Shown here: one piece after another, positions 7,613 to 15,847 of the stretch
Layout: every line of letters begins with the position of its first letter
How positions within the stretch are numbered: the first letter of the stretch is position 1
IMG/VR virus record: IMGVR_UViG_3300044960_000472
Span: 1 to 39,990 of that record
DNA length: 39,990 nucleotides
Origin: a virus
Direction: 5' to 3' (one strand)
Notes under the pieces: model-generated
The model's database searches: none
What the model was told of the DNA's origin: nothing
The model's input: the letters and a program-made list of their open reading frames with translations, nothing else
Made by a program: the position numbers and the translations under genes

Positions 7613-8552
7613 AGGTCTTCACCCTCTTCCCCGCCGGAAGAACCAGGGGATCTTCGATCTCGTTCATCGCGAAGACCTCGTCGACGCGCCGAGCGAGCTC
7701 CTCGCGCGACACATCGCCGGACGCGGCGAAGCGCTCGTGCACGAACGCGAGGAGAGGAGTGTCGCGATCGATCTGCACCTCGAGCAGCGGCGGCTTCGCC
7801 TCGATGAGCGCGCCGGCGAAGAGGCGCAGCGCCTCCGCCATCGCCGTGAGGTCGCGCGCGAGCGCGTACTGCGCCGGCGTGGTCCAGTCGACGATCGCCG
7901 CGAGCACCGCATTCGTGCGCGTGGCGACGTCGTTCGCGGTGACGAGGATCTCGTCGACATTCATGTCGCCGGCGCTGTCCTCGAGCGCGTTCGCCGCGGT
8001 GATCCCAGCCTGCGCCGCGCTGACAGCGGCGGCCGCCGCGTCGATCAGCGCCGGCGACGCCTGCGCATCGAGCGCGAGCTCGGACGAGAACGCGGTCGCG
8101 CTCGCGATCGCCGCCTCCGCCTGCGTGCGCACCTCGTTCGCCCTGGCCGGCGTTGTCGTCTTCTCGCGATATGCAGGGTCCTCGGTGTGCTCGACGAACG
8201 TCAGCTGCAGCAGCGCGTAGTCGATCGCGTCATTCGAGTCGTGACGGAGTCGGCCCTCCTTGCACACGCACTTCGACGAGCCCCAGATCGGGTGCACGAA
8301 CTCCTGCACGCCGCCCTCGCGGATCTTCGCGACGAGCTCGAACATCTTTTCGGGGTATTCGTCGTCACAGAAGACCGCGACGACTTGATGCTGCACATGC
8401 TCCTCGCCGTGATCGCCGACGGGGCCGCCGTTGCGACCGTCGTACTGGAAGAGCTCGATGCCATTCGCGAAGAGGTCCTCGACGCTCACCATGTCGAAGA
8501 CCACGCCGCCGAAGCTCGCCTCTTGCAGGAAGTCGATCCAGCGCTTCGCCAT
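7602..8552 (-). CDS. DNA circularisation / tail hub protein N (Mu gp43-like)
   Basis: A 316-residue protein. The first 100 residues match the 'DNA circulation' N-terminal domain: W-I-D-F-L-Q-E-A-S-F-G-G-V-V-F, then R-N-G-G-P-V-G-D-H-G, then H-Q-V-V-A-V-F-C-D-D-E-Y. The rest is a long Ala-rich helical region with a final segment L-V-L-P-A-G-K-R-V-K-T-Y, a LysM-like end also seen in such proteins. In Mu, N lies between the tape measure and P, exactly as here, and is needed for tail assembly. Its stop overlaps the P gene start. Confidence 0.83.
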   Translation of the reverse strand: MAKRWIDFLQEASFGGVVFDMVSVEDLFANGIELFQYDGRNGGPVGDHGEEHVQHQVVAVFCDDEYPEKMFELVAKIREGGVQEFVHPIWGSSKCVCKEGRLRHDSNDAIDYALLQLTFVEHTEDPAYREKTTTPARANEVRTQAEAAIASATAFSSELALDAQASPALIDAAAAAVSAAQAGITAANALEDSAGDMNVDEILVTANDVATRTNAVLAAIVDWTTPAQYALARDLTAMAEALRLFAGALIEAKPPLLEVQIDRDTPLLAFVHERFAASGDVSREELARRVDEVFAMNEIEDPLVLPAGKRVKTYAV

Positions 8553-10546
8553 CAGCCGTTCCCCGTCGTCCGCCGCACGCGCACCGTCGCGGATCGCGTC
8601 CCGGTGTCGCCGCCGACGGACGCTTCCCCGTCGGCCGAGAGGTTGATCGTCAGGTTGAGGGGACGATCGGCGATGCCCTCGAAGAGCGAGTCGAGCCCCA
8701 TCGCCTTCAACAGCTCGAGCGGGTTCGTCACGCCGCTCTCACGGAACGTCGCCTGTCCGCCGCTCGTCCCGCCGGCGAGCACACCGAGGGGCATCTGCGA
8801 CTCGCCCTCGGGGTGATCGGCGAGGAACAGTGCCTGTCCGCGCGTCAGGCCGCGCTCCGCCATCAGCTCGCGCACGCGGAGCTCGCGCTGCGCGCTCTTC
8901 GCCGCGAGCATCCCGCGATGCGAGGCGGCGCCGCGCTCGACGCTCTCTTGGTCGCGCTCGTCGGCGCCGAAGAAGTGGCGCATCTGCGCCGACGCGTCGT
9001 CGGAGATCCCGAAGGTGTCGTCGAGCGCCTCGCCCATCCCGAAGCCGACGCCGAACGCGCCGAGCAGCTTCAGCGCGCCGAGCAACTTGCCGCCGCCGTT
9101 CACTTTGCTCTGGCGCATGCCGGCGAGATCTTTCGAGCCGCCCTTGCCGAGCTCGCCGAGTGCGCCGGCGCCGCCGAGCGGGCTGCCCCCGGCGAGCCCG
9201 CCGCCGAAGCCGGCGGGCCAGTTCGTCACCGTCACCGGGATCGCGCCTGCTGCGCCTCCCAATGCCGCACCGAGCGCGCCCGCGGCGCCGCCGCCTCCAC
9301 CGCCCAGGCCGAGCCGAGACGCGAGCAGCCGGCCTCCTACGCGCAACCCGAGCATGCCCGCGAGCGCACCGCCGCCGGCGAGTAGCGGATGCGATGTCGT
9401 GACGTCGAACGCGCCCGGCAGAAAGCCGGCTGCTGCGCCGCCGAGCCGATCGAGCGAGTTGCCCATGTTGCGATCGGCCGACGCCTCCATCTCGATTTGC
9501 GCTTGACGCATTTTCGCGACGGTCGATCGCGTATTGGTTCGGAACTTCGCATTGAGGAGCGCGGGGTCGCCGGCGACGTCGCGGAAAGACTCGAACGTCG
9601 GGAAGCCGCCCGTCGCGCGAAACTCCGACGCGAGCATGTTCACGCCGCGCATCGCCTCGTCGCCAAAGATGCCGTCGCCCTTGATCCGGCGGAGCTGGAA
9701 CTCGTCCCCCTTCGCTTTGCGGATGACATCGAGGAGCACCTCGACGCGATCGCGCCCTTTGACTTTGATGCCGGCGCCCTCGATGACGTCGGCCTTCTCG
9801 GCGATGTCGCGGAATGCTGCTTCGACGGCCGTTGACGTGCGCTCGACGTTGCCGGTCCCCTTCTGGAAGACCTGCGCCATCGCGCCGCCCTCGCGGAGAC
9901 CCTTCTCGCCGGAGAGGCCCGCGCCCATGAACGCCGAGAGGAGGCGCGGTCCCTGCGACACGAGGTCCTTCAGCTCGACGGATCCGACGTCGCTCTGCTT
10001 CGCGAGGATCGCGAACGCGTTCGCCTGATCGTCGATCTTCAGCTTCTCGAGGTCGGCGGCGACGGCCGCGATCTCCTTCGCCTCCGATCGCGTCGCGCGT
10101 GCGACCTTGCCCCAGAGCTCGAGGTTCTTCGTCCCCTTCTCGATGTCGCCCGTCTTCGCCACGAACTGCGAGAGGGCGTCGTTCATGTCCTTCGCGAAGA
10201 CGTTCGTCGCCTTCGCCGTCTCGAGCAGTTTCCCGCGCAGGCTGTCGATCTGCTCGTCGGTCAGGCCCGCCGTCGCGCCGAGACCATCGACCGCGTCGCG
10301 CAGCTCGAGTACTCCCTTCGCCTGCGCCGCGATCCCGAGACCCGCACCTGCTCCCGTCAGCCCGGCGAGAGCGCGCGCCGTCGTCGATGCGAAGCTCGCG
10401 ATCTCCGAGCCGGCGCGGCGGAGCTCCTGCCCGATCGTGCCGGTGAACGACTTCACTGACCGCTCGCCGCCGCGGAACCCTTCCGAGAGGGAGCTCGCGC
10501 CGTCGAGCGAGACGCGGAACTGCAGCTGATCGTCGGAGCCGATCAT
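8552..10546 (-). CDS. Tape measure protein (Mu gp42-like)
   Basis: A 664-residue protein that sets tail length. The N-terminus has the family pattern (L-Q-F-R-V-S-L-D-G-A-S, then S-V-K-S-F-T-G-T). An Ala/Gly-rich helical body with small-residue-rich membrane-like stretches follows (residues about 390-430 and 440-490, very Gly/Ala-rich). Its ATG overlaps the stop of the frameshifted tail chaperone frame (ATGA), so translation of that frame is coupled to it. At 664 residues the encoded tail is predicted to be short compared with long-tailed siphophages, in keeping with a Mu-like contractile tail. Confidence 0.88.
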   Translation of the reverse strand: MIGSDDQLQFRVSLDGASSLSEGFRGGERSVKSFTGTIGQELRRAGSEIASFASTTARALAGLTGAGAGLGIAAQAKGVLELRDAVDGLGATAGLTDEQIDSLRGKLLETAKATNVFAKDMNDALSQFVAKTGDIEKGTKNLELWGKVARATRSEAKEIAAVAADLEKLKIDDQANAFAILAKQSDVGSVELKDLVSQGPRLLSAFMGAGLSGEKGLREGGAMAQVFQKGTGNVERTSTAVEAAFRDIAEKADVIEGAGIKVKGRDRVEVLLDVIRKAKGDEFQLRRIKGDGIFGDEAMRGVNMLASEFRATGGFPTFESFRDVAGDPALLNAKFRTNTRSTVAKMRQAQIEMEASADRNMGNSLDRLGGAAAGFLPGAFDVTTSHPLLAGGGALAGMLGLRVGGRLLASRLGLGGGGGGAAGALGAALGGAAGAIPVTVTNWPAGFGGGLAGGSPLGGAGALGELGKGGSKDLAGMRQSKVNGGGKLLGALKLLGAFGVGFGMGEALDDTFGISDDASAQMRHFFGADERDQESVERGAASHRGMLAAKSAQRELRVRELMAERGLTRGQALFLADHPEGESQMPLGVLAGGTSGGQATFRESGVTNPLELLKAMGLDSLFEGIADRPLNLTINLSADGEASVGGDTGTRSATVRVRRTTGNG

Positions 10547-11210
10547 CCTCGACGCCTCCGCATCGCCTTGCGCAGCATCTTCTTGCGCTCGCGGTCGCGC
10601 CGACGAACGGCCGCGAGGTTGATCGTCCTCTTCGGTCCGCCGGCCGCATCCGCCGCGAGCTCTTTACTCGAGACGTGCATCGCGCTCAGCCAGAGGAGCT
10701 CGCCGCGGTCGAGCGTTGCAGCTGGTCGACCAAAGTAGTGATGAGCGCGATCAGCAAGCTCGAAGGCGAGCCGACCAACACTTCCCGCGGGGAGTTTTTT
10801 TTTAGCTCCTCGACGAGACGGAGGAGTTCCTCCTCCGACCACTCCCCCGGCGCGACGTCCTGCTGCAGCGCCTGCCACTCTGCGTAGAGGAGGTCGCGCT
10901 CGACGGACGGCAGCGCGTGCACCTCGTCGACCGTGCCGATCGGCGCCCCATCCTCGTCGGTGCATGCCCGCGCGATGAGCGCCGACTTCTCGCGGTTGAT
11001 GAAGACGCCGTCGGTCGGCTTGATGCCGCTCTTGCCCTTGAAGTACTCGAGCGTCTCGAGATAGGCGCGCTCGCGCTCGAAGTTCCCGAGCACGCGGAGC
11101 ACCACCGACGGGCGCTCGCCCTTTGTCTCGATCGGCCACGGGATCGTCTTCTCGCGCGGCCGGGCAGGCTCGATGCGCGAGAGGAGCGAGATCTTCTCTT
11201 TCTTTGCCAT
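10543..11210 (-). CDS. Tail assembly chaperone, long form made by -1 frameshift at A9
   Basis: The upstream frame (from 11210) enters an A9 run (10795-10803, read as A on the minus strand). A shift of -1 continues into a second open frame that ends at 10543. The joined product would be 222 residues; (668+1) bases divide evenly by three. The downstream part (F-G-R-P-A-A-T-L-D-R-G-E-L-L-W-L-S-A-M) reads as real protein and ends in a very basic tail. Mu gp41, lambda G/GT and many tailed phages make their tail chaperones this way. The second stop is coupled to the tape-measure ATG. Confidence 0.8.
10686..11210 (-). CDS. Tail assembly chaperone, short form (Mu gp41-like)
   Basis: Without frameshifting the gene gives 174 residues. 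The N-terminal region (R-V-L-G-N-F-E-R-E-R-A-Y-L-E-T-L-E-Y-F) and the acidic helical W-S-E-E-E-L-L-R-L-V-E-E-L-K-K fit Mu gp41-type tail chaperones. An AAGGAG site lies about 8 bases before the ATG. After the A9 run this frame yields about 37 further residues (S-S-L-L-I-A-L-I-T-T-L-V) before a stop. Short and long forms are expected in a fixed ratio and bind the tape measure while the tube polymerises. Confidence 0.82.
   Translation of the reverse strand: MAKKEKISLLSRIEPARPREKTIPWPIETKGERPSVVLRVLGNFERERAYLETLEYFKGKSGIKPTDGVFINREKSALIARACTDEDGAPIGTVDEVHALPSVERDLLYAEWQALQQDVAPGEWSEEELLRLVEELKKNSPREVLVGSPSSLLIALITTLVDQLQRSTAASSSG
10795..10803 (-). promoter_or_regulatory. A9 slippery tract for -1 frameshift in the tail chaperone
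   Basis: Nine consecutive T on the plus strand (A9 in the mRNA) sit in the overlap of the two chaperone frames. Such runs permit ribosomal slippage or RNA-polymerase slippage. A run this long is striking in a genome so rich in G and C. Confidence 0.75.
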
Positions 11211-11241
11211 GGGGCGTCTCCTTCAGCGGCTGGCGTGCCGC

Positions 11242-11622
11242 TCAGGTCTCGACGCGCCGACGCGCGACCCAGTTGAACGTCTGGCCAGCCGCACCGGCGC
11301 TCGTGCGATCGGAGATTCGCGTCAAGCGCAAATCGAAGTACGTGACGGTCTTGCCGACGTTCGGCTTCTTGATGACGGTCATCCGCTTCTTCGTCCGCAG
11401 CCACTCGTGCGGGTTGAGGCGCGGATCGTCGTGCGGCTCGAAGGTGATCGTGCCGCTGTACTGCTGGTTCCCCTGCTTGAAGCCCTTCACCTCGTCGGCC
11501 TTGTTCATCGTGTTGACCGGCGTGGTGCTGCGCTCGTGGTCCTCCGTGATGTCGGTGATCACGTCGTCCCAATCGATGCTGTCGCACGACAGGATGCACT
11601 TCTCGACGTACTCGGTCGTCAT
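11242..11622 (-). CDS. Tail tube protein (Mu gpM)
   Basis: A 126-residue protein of the Mu tail-tube type: N-terminal Y-V-E-K-C-I-L-S-C-D-S-I-D-W-D-D, the acidic D-I-T-E-D-H-E-R-S-T-T-P-V, and a beta-rich second half (Y-S-G-T-I-T-F-E-P-H, then V-T-Y-F-D-L-R-L-T-R). It polymerises as the inner tube inside the sheath encoded just upstream. A GGAAGG-like ribosome site precedes the ATG. Confidence 0.87.
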   Translation of the reverse strand: MTTEYVEKCILSCDSIDWDDVITDITEDHERSTTPVNTMNKADEVKGFKQGNQQYSGTITFEPHDDPRLNPHEWLRTKKRMTVIKKPNVGKTVTYFDLRLTRISDRTSAGAAGQTFNWVARRRVET

Positions 11623-11644
11623 CGTCCTCGTCCTTCCTCAGCGA

Positions 11645-11675
11645 ACCGCGGCGCCGAGCTCGCCGGCGCCGCGGT
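11645..11675 (-). other. Perfect 12-bp hairpin between sheath and tube genes
   Basis: ACCGCGGCGCCG (11645-11656) is followed after 7 bases by its exact reverse complement (11664-11675). The stem is almost all G:C. No T-run follows on either strand, so it is not a classic intrinsic terminator. It may stabilise or process the mRNA between the sheath and tube cistrons, whose products are needed in different amounts. Confidence 0.7.
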
Positions 11676-11697
11676 CTGCTGCGTGGGCGCTCTCAGC

Positions 11698-13161
11698 TCA
11701 GAGGCGAGAGAGCACGTGCTTTCCGTAGACGACGTGCAGGCCCTGCAGCACGTCGCACGGCATCGCGTACTGCACGCCGTCGTCGATCTTCTCGACGATG
11801 AACTCGTCGGCGTGCGCCGACACGTTCTGCAGCGTGCCTTCCTCCTCGAGCTGCTTCGCCGTCGCGCGCAGCGCGTCCTCGACCTTCTTCGGCGTAGCGA
11901 CGTCCGGCGGCAGAAGCCCGTCGGGATCGGCGTCGGCGATGTTGCACTGCCCGAACTGCGCCTCGAACATCGCGTCGACGGCGTCGCGCGTCCGGTCGAG
12001 CCCGCGCATCGTCTGGATATCGAGGAGCGTGTAGTCCGGGTTGCCCGCCGTGTTCACGACCTTCGTCGAGACGCTGCGCTTGATCCGGACCCGATCGCCC
12101 GCGGTGACGACGAGCGGCGCGACACCCGAATTGATCAGGTTCTTCCGCTCCGTCGCCGTCCATTCCTTCGCCTTCGCCGGCGCCTTCACACCGAGGAGTT
12201 CGACGCCGTTCAGCGGCCGCACGACCCGCTGCTCGAGCATCGCCTTCGCGCCGTACGCCGCCGCGATCATCGGGAACCACGTCGGCGATTCGTTGATCGC
12301 GGCGATGGTGCAGCGCTCGCCGGAGATCGCCGTCGCGAGCGTCGTCGCCGTCGCGAGCGCGCCGTTCACGGCGCCGAAGCCGATCTGCCCCTTCTTGTTC
12401 TCGCCGTTGCCCTGCGCGTCGAGGTAGTTCCGGATCGCCTGCCACGAGGTCGAGTCGTCGAACGCGGGGATGACCGCGTGAAAGCGCTGCGCGGCCGCCG
12501 CCGCGAGCGCGGCGGTCAGCGACGGCGCCGTCGCGCCGCCGGCGAGGAAGCCGTTCGCATTCTGCAGCGCGACGGCGACGCCGGCGCCGGAGGTGACGCG
12601 CGCCGCGAGCTTGATGCCGTTACCGATCGGCCCCTTGCTGCGCGCGGTGCACGTCACGACGTTCGTCGCGACCGCCGACGTGACCGGGAGGCCCGTCGCG
12701 AACGCGTTGATCGCCGCGTTCAACGCCGACGCGATCGTGTTCTGCGCGTCGCCCGAGAGGAAGGCGATCCGGACAGTGTCGTTCCCGATGTCGAGCTCGA
12801 GCACGCCGTCCTTCGTCGCGGGCCCGGTGATCGTCACCGTCTCCGTCGCCGAGACGCCGGCGCCGTCATCAGCGACCGAGCAGCCCCACAGCTCCGCCGA
12901 CGGGAAGTTGAGGAGCACGTTCCTCACCATGAAGTCGAGCGGCGAGCCGAGGCCGTAGGCGCTCTGCGCCTCCGACTCGCGCGAGATGAGATCGAGCGTC
13001 GCGACGTTCGCGCCGCCCGCTGCGAGCTTCTGCCCGAGCACGAGGATCCGCGCCGAGACCGGCGGCAAGCCGCGCGCGCCCTTCTTCGTGTCGAGCTCGA
13101 TCGCACGCCGCGGGTCGCGGTTCGTCCTGTCGATCGTGTCGAACGTCAGTTTGTTCGCCAT
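11698..13161 (-). CDS. Tail sheath protein (Mu gpL)
   Basis: A 487-residue contractile sheath protein of the Mu L family. Evidence: early S-A-R-I-L-V-L-G-Q-K-L-A-A-G-G-A; a Gly/Ala-rich middle insertion (residues about 120-210); F-H-A-V-I-P-A-F-D-D-S-T-S-W-Q near residue 240; R-V-V-R-P-L-N-G; and the C-terminal core with T-L-L-D-I-Q-T-M-R and L-D-R-T-R-D-A-V-D-A-M-F. The tube gene follows at once, as in all Mu-like phages. Confidence 0.9.
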   Translation of the reverse strand: MANKLTFDTIDRTNRDPRRAIELDTKKGARGLPPVSARILVLGQKLAAGGANVATLDLISRESEAQSAYGLGSPLDFMVRNVLLNFPSAELWGCSVADDGAGVSATETVTITGPATKDGVLELDIGNDTVRIAFLSGDAQNTIASALNAAINAFATGLPVTSAVATNVVTCTARSKGPIGNGIKLAARVTSGAGVAVALQNANGFLAGGATAPSLTAALAAAAAQRFHAVIPAFDDSTSWQAIRNYLDAQGNGENKKGQIGFGAVNGALATATTLATAISGERCTIAAINESPTWFPMIAAAYGAKAMLEQRVVRPLNGVELLGVKAPAKAKEWTATERKNLINSGVAPLVVTAGDRVRIKRSVSTKVVNTAGNPDYTLLDIQTMRGLDRTRDAVDAMFEAQFGQCNIADADPDGLLPPDVATPKKVEDALRATAKQLEEEGTLQNVSAHADEFIVEKIDDGVQYAMPCDVLQGLHVVYGKHVLSRL

Positions 13162-13166
13162 GGTGT

Positions 13167-13520
13167 TCAGGCCCCCTTCTGGCCGAGCTCGGCCGAGCTC
13201 TCAGCGCTCGCCGGCGCCGAGTTCGTCGCGGTCGCAGGCTCCGCCGCGGGCGGCGCCGTCGGCTCGGCCGACTTCGTCGCGGCGGCCTTCGCTTCCGCCT
13301 TCGCCGCCTTCCGTTCAGCGGCCTTCCGTTCAGCGGCCGCCTTCTTCTCGGCAGCCTCGAACGCCTTGCGCTCGACGAGATCGCCGTCGGCGACGCGGCG
13401 CGTGTAGTAGAACTCGTAAGCCGTCTCGTCGACCTCGACCCAGTCGAGATCGCCGATCATCTGCCGCGCGTCCTCTGCGCGCGGGCACTTCCGCCCCTGC
13501 GGGGCGCGCACCTCGATCAT
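13167..13520 (-). CDS. DUF2635 protein (Mu gp38-like)
   Basis: A 117-residue protein. The first 55 residues match the small DUF2635 family: M-I-E-V-R-A-P-Q-G-R-K-C-P, then Y-Y-T-R-R-V-A-D-G-D-L-V. The rest is an Ala/Lys/Glu helix of coiled-coil character, then a disordered Ala/Pro/Ser tail not usual for the family. Mu gp38 lies directly before the sheath gene, as here, but its function is poorly known. It overlaps the upstream gene by 4 bases. Confidence 0.78.
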   Translation of the reverse strand: MIEVRAPQGRKCPRAEDARQMIGDLDWVEVDETAYEFYYTRRVADGDLVERKAFEAAEKKAAAERKAAERKAAKAEAKAAATKSAEPTAPPAAEPATATNSAPASAESSAELGQKGA

Positions 13521-13882
13521 CTGCCTTCCTCCTCGGGCCTCGCCGCGCGCAGCGTGAAGCCTCTGTCATCGACTTCGCAGGAGAGCGACCAGCCGCTCCT
13601 CTGCAAGACCACGAGCTCGCGGCTCGCGCTCGAGCTCGGCCGCGCGCGGCACGCGTCGATCACCCGATCCAGCGCCTCGCGGTCCGTCATGTCGTCGCGA
13701 TCGGTGCCGAGCAGATCGACCGCGCTCTGCTTCCGGCGCAGCTCGAGCAGCTCGTCGAGCACCGCGACGACGTCGGCCGCCTTCAGCGCCCGCCGCGTCC
13801 CGCCGCGCGCGCGCTCGTCTGCGTCTTGCTCTGCCCAGTGCGCGCGCAGGCTCACGATCTGCGTCGTCGAGAGCGGCTTCAT
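13517..13882 (-). CDS. Hypothetical protein in the head-tail connector cluster
   Basis: A 121-residue, mostly helical protein. The start ATG overlaps the stop of the DUF1834 gene (ATGA) and its stop overlaps the DUF2635 start, so it fits the operon exactly. Helices: T-T-Q-I-V-S-L-R-A-H-W-A-E-Q-D and V-V-A-V-L-D-E-L-L-E-L-R-R-K. I recognise no family and Mu has no obvious counterpart at this place. A minor connector or assembly role is inferred from position only. Confidence 0.68.
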   Translation of the reverse strand: MKPLSTTQIVSLRAHWAEQDADERARGGTRRALKAADVVAVLDELLELRRKQSAVDLLGTDRDDMTDREALDRVIDACRARPSSSASRELVVLQRSGWSLSCEVDDRGFTLRAARPEEEGR

Positions 13883-14793
13883 GGGAGCACCTTCGTCAGG
13901 TTGACGCCGCGGTACGACGGCACGACGCCATCGCCGACGAGGCCGTTGTCGACGAGCTGCGTCGCCGGCGCGTTCACCGTCGCGACCTTGCCGCGCGTCG
14001 CCGCGTTCCCGCTCGTCGCCTCCGTCGTGCGACGGTAGACGTGGTACCTCACGGCGTTCGCCTGCGCCGCCCAGCTGACCGTGATCGTCTGCGCGCCGAG
14101 CGTGTCCGGCCCGTTGATCGTCCACCCCGGGAAGCTCGGATTCGAGACGCTCCCGTCGGCGTACTCGGCGACAACCTGGTAGGCGTAGACGCGCCCGTTC
14201 GCTCCGCCGGAGACGACGAGCGCCGGCTTCGGAGGCACCGCGGGCAATCCAGGGCGCACGAGCGCGTGATGCCCGTCGAACCGCTTGATCGGCGCGCCGG
14301 GGATCGGCTTCGTCACGTCGACGTGACGCACGCAGGAGAAGACGACGGCGTACGCGATGAGGAAGTCGGCGTTGCGGTCGAGCGTCTCGTAGATCGTCAC
14401 GCCGCCGAACTCGAGTCCTTCCATCCCCGCGTCGAACTTCCGCGAGGCGACGAGGCGCTGCACGTCGCCGACGAGCTGCTCGAGCTGCGCGCCCTTCGTC
14501 TGGCGGTGCGTCGGCATATCGACGATGCAGATCGCCGCGAAAGACGATTGAACCTGGATCATGCGGCGACCGATCGTCGTGCGCGGCAGCGGCTTCTCGC
14601 CGGCGAACGCGACGAGGACCGCGGGCGTCAAGCTCGCGACCTCCTCGAGCATCGTCGGATCCTCGAGCTGCCCGAAGTAGTCGTCGACTCGACGGACATA
14701 CATCGTCGCGTCCATCGACTGCCCCTGCGCCGGTGCGATCTTGCCGACGAGGCACGCCTTGATGCCGTCGCGGATCTGCGCGTAGGTCGTCAC
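13879..14793 (-). CDS. DUF1834 (Mu gp37-like) tail terminator with C-terminal FnIII-like domain
   Basis: A 304-residue protein starting with GTG, which overlaps the gpG stop (GTGA). Residues about 1-185 fit DUF1834/gp37: I-R-D-G-I-K-A-C-L, then S-F-A-A-I-C-I-V-D-M, then Q-L-V-G-D-V-Q-R-L-V. Residues about 200-290 look like a fibronectin-III-like domain (V-Y-A-Y-Q-V-V-A-E-Y-A-D-G, then A-V-R-Y-H-V-Y-R-R-T), an addition not found in Mu. Such Ig/FnIII domains on virions are thought to aid surface attachment. The longer upstream frame is rejected because it overlaps gpG entirely. Confidence 0.78.
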   Translation of the reverse strand: MTTYAQIRDGIKACLVGKIAPAQGQSMDATMYVRRVDDYFGQLEDPTMLEEVASLTPAVLVAFAGEKPLPRTTIGRRMIQVQSSFAAICIVDMPTHRQTKGAQLEQLVGDVQRLVASRKFDAGMEGLEFGGVTIYETLDRNADFLIAYAVVFSCVRHVDVTKPIPGAPIKRFDGHHALVRPGLPAVPPKPALVVSGGANGRVYAYQVVAEYADGSVSNPSFPGWTINGPDTLGAQTITVSWAAQANAVRYHVYRRTTEATSGNAATRGKVATVNAPATQLVDNGLVGDGVVPSYRGVNLTKVLP

Positions 14794-15308
14794 AGCTGAC
14801 CTCGCGTGATCCACTTCGAGTAGATGGAGCGGATTTCCTGACGGTCGCCGCGCGTCAGCCCGAACGGCCAGCGCGCCGGCACGTTGCCGCCACCGAGGAA
14901 CTGTCGACTCGCGTAGACGAGATTCGACCCGACGAGGACGGCGTCGCGCCGCGCGAGATACGTGAGCGAGTTGAAGAGGCGCTTCGAGAAGATCAGCGGC
15001 TTCGCGCCGGCAATGATCGCCTGCGCGCGCTTCGTCATGATTCGCTGCTGCCCCTTCTGCTTCTTCGACGCCTTCACGAAGACCTTCTGCCGACCCGAGC
15101 GGCCGCGCGCGCGAGCGAGCAGCGTCGCCGGCGCGAGCTCGGGCCAGTTCACCGGGCCGCCGCTCGCGAGCATGTTCCGTCGCGTGACGCCGACGAGCAG
15201 ATCGCCGATCACGCGATGCGGGCGCTCGAGCTGCTCGGCACGCTCCGCGCAGGTCATCAGCTTCGGCGAGATGCCGTCGGTGACCTGGTATTTGAGCGTG
15301 ACGCTCAT
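14790..15308 (-). CDS. Virion morphogenesis protein (Mu gpG-like)
   Basis: A 172-residue protein of the phage virion morphogenesis family. Evidence: the helical start, W-P-E-L-A-P-A-T-L-L-A-R near residue 55, a Lys/Arg-rich loop, K-P-L-I-F-S-K-R-L-F-N-S-L-T-Y and the terminal W-P-F-G-L-T-R-G-D-R-Q-E-I. The family includes P2 gpS and Mu gpG, which act in head or tail completion. In Mu, G follows F; here it has moved downstream of the capsid genes, between gp36- and gp37-like genes. Confidence 0.85.
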   Translation of the reverse strand: MSVTLKYQVTDGISPKLMTCAERAEQLERPHRVIGDLLVGVTRRNMLASGGPVNWPELAPATLLARARGRSGRQKVFVKASKKQKGQQRIMTKRAQAIIAGAKPLIFSKRLFNSLTYLARRDAVLVGSNLVYASRQFLGGGNVPARWPFGLTRGDRQEIRSIYSKWITRGQL

Positions 15309-15748
15309 CCGAGCCGGTCCTTCCTCCGCCCGAACTTCCGCTCGAGCTCAGGGTCGACCGCACCGCCGCTTGGCGCGGGATTGGTCGCGGCCTCGACGCG
15401 CGCGACGCCTTCGAGGACCATCCGTCCCTCGGCGTACGCGTCGAGATCCTTCAGCGCTTGCTTGTAGTCGTCGATCACCGTCTGCGGCGGAACGCGGTTC
15501 GGGCGATGACGGAAGAGCAGGTAGCGCGAGAGCTCAGCGTTCAGATCCACGAGCGATTGCGGATAGGGAGCGCTCGACGGCAGAACGTACTTCCCTTGCA
15601 GCCGGTCGCGGATCTTGCGCGCGCCCTGCTCGAGCGCGAGATTGATGACGGACGCGACCTTCACACCGACGGCGCTCTTCGACTCCGTCAGAGCAGTGAG
15701 CTCCGCATCATCGAAGTTCAGATCGGCTTCCGTCGCGTACGCCATCAT
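15305..15748 (-). CDS. DUF1320 head-tail connector (Mu gp36-like)
   Basis: A 147-residue protein of the DUF1320 family: M-A-Y-A-T-E-A-D-L-N near the start, V-I-N-L-A-L-E-Q-G-A-R-K-I-R-D-R-L, then V-D-L-N-A-E-L-S-R-Y-L-L-F. Mu gp36 lies directly after the major head gene and is thought to act at the head-tail joint. Two adjacent ATG codons could serve as start (15748 or 15745). Confidence 0.85.
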   Translation of the reverse strand: MMAYATEADLNFDDAELTALTESKSAVGVKVASVINLALEQGARKIRDRLQGKYVLPSSAPYPQSLVDLNAELSRYLLFRHRPNRVPPQTVIDDYKQALKDLDAYAEGRMVLEGVARVEAATNPAPSGGAVDPELERKFGRRKDRLG

Positions 15749-15847
15749 CGTCCTCGTCGGTTAGTGGAGCTCGACAGGGCACGTCGCCCCAGGTCTCGAC
15801 GGCGCCCCATCCGTGAGACCTCTGCGCCCTGTCGAGCCCCTATCCGT
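15749..15847 (-). other. Intergenic spacer with a nested long-stem RNA hairpin
   Basis: GCTCGACAGGGC (15769-15780) pairs perfectly with 15826-15837. Within its loop AGGTCTC (15791-15797) pairs with GAGACCT (15815-15821). Together they form a two-stage stem spanning 69 bases between the DUF7210-like and DUF1320 genes. No T-run follows on either strand. A role in mRNA stability, processing or partial termination after the capsid genes is inferred. Confidence 0.72.

Noticed and set aside
11173-13407. Very long plus-strand open frame (744 residues) opposite sheath, tube and chaperone genes
   Set aside because: Arg/Asp/His-rich composition typical of antisense reading of GC-rich genes. The minus strand holds recognised Mu-type tail genes with fitting overlaps.
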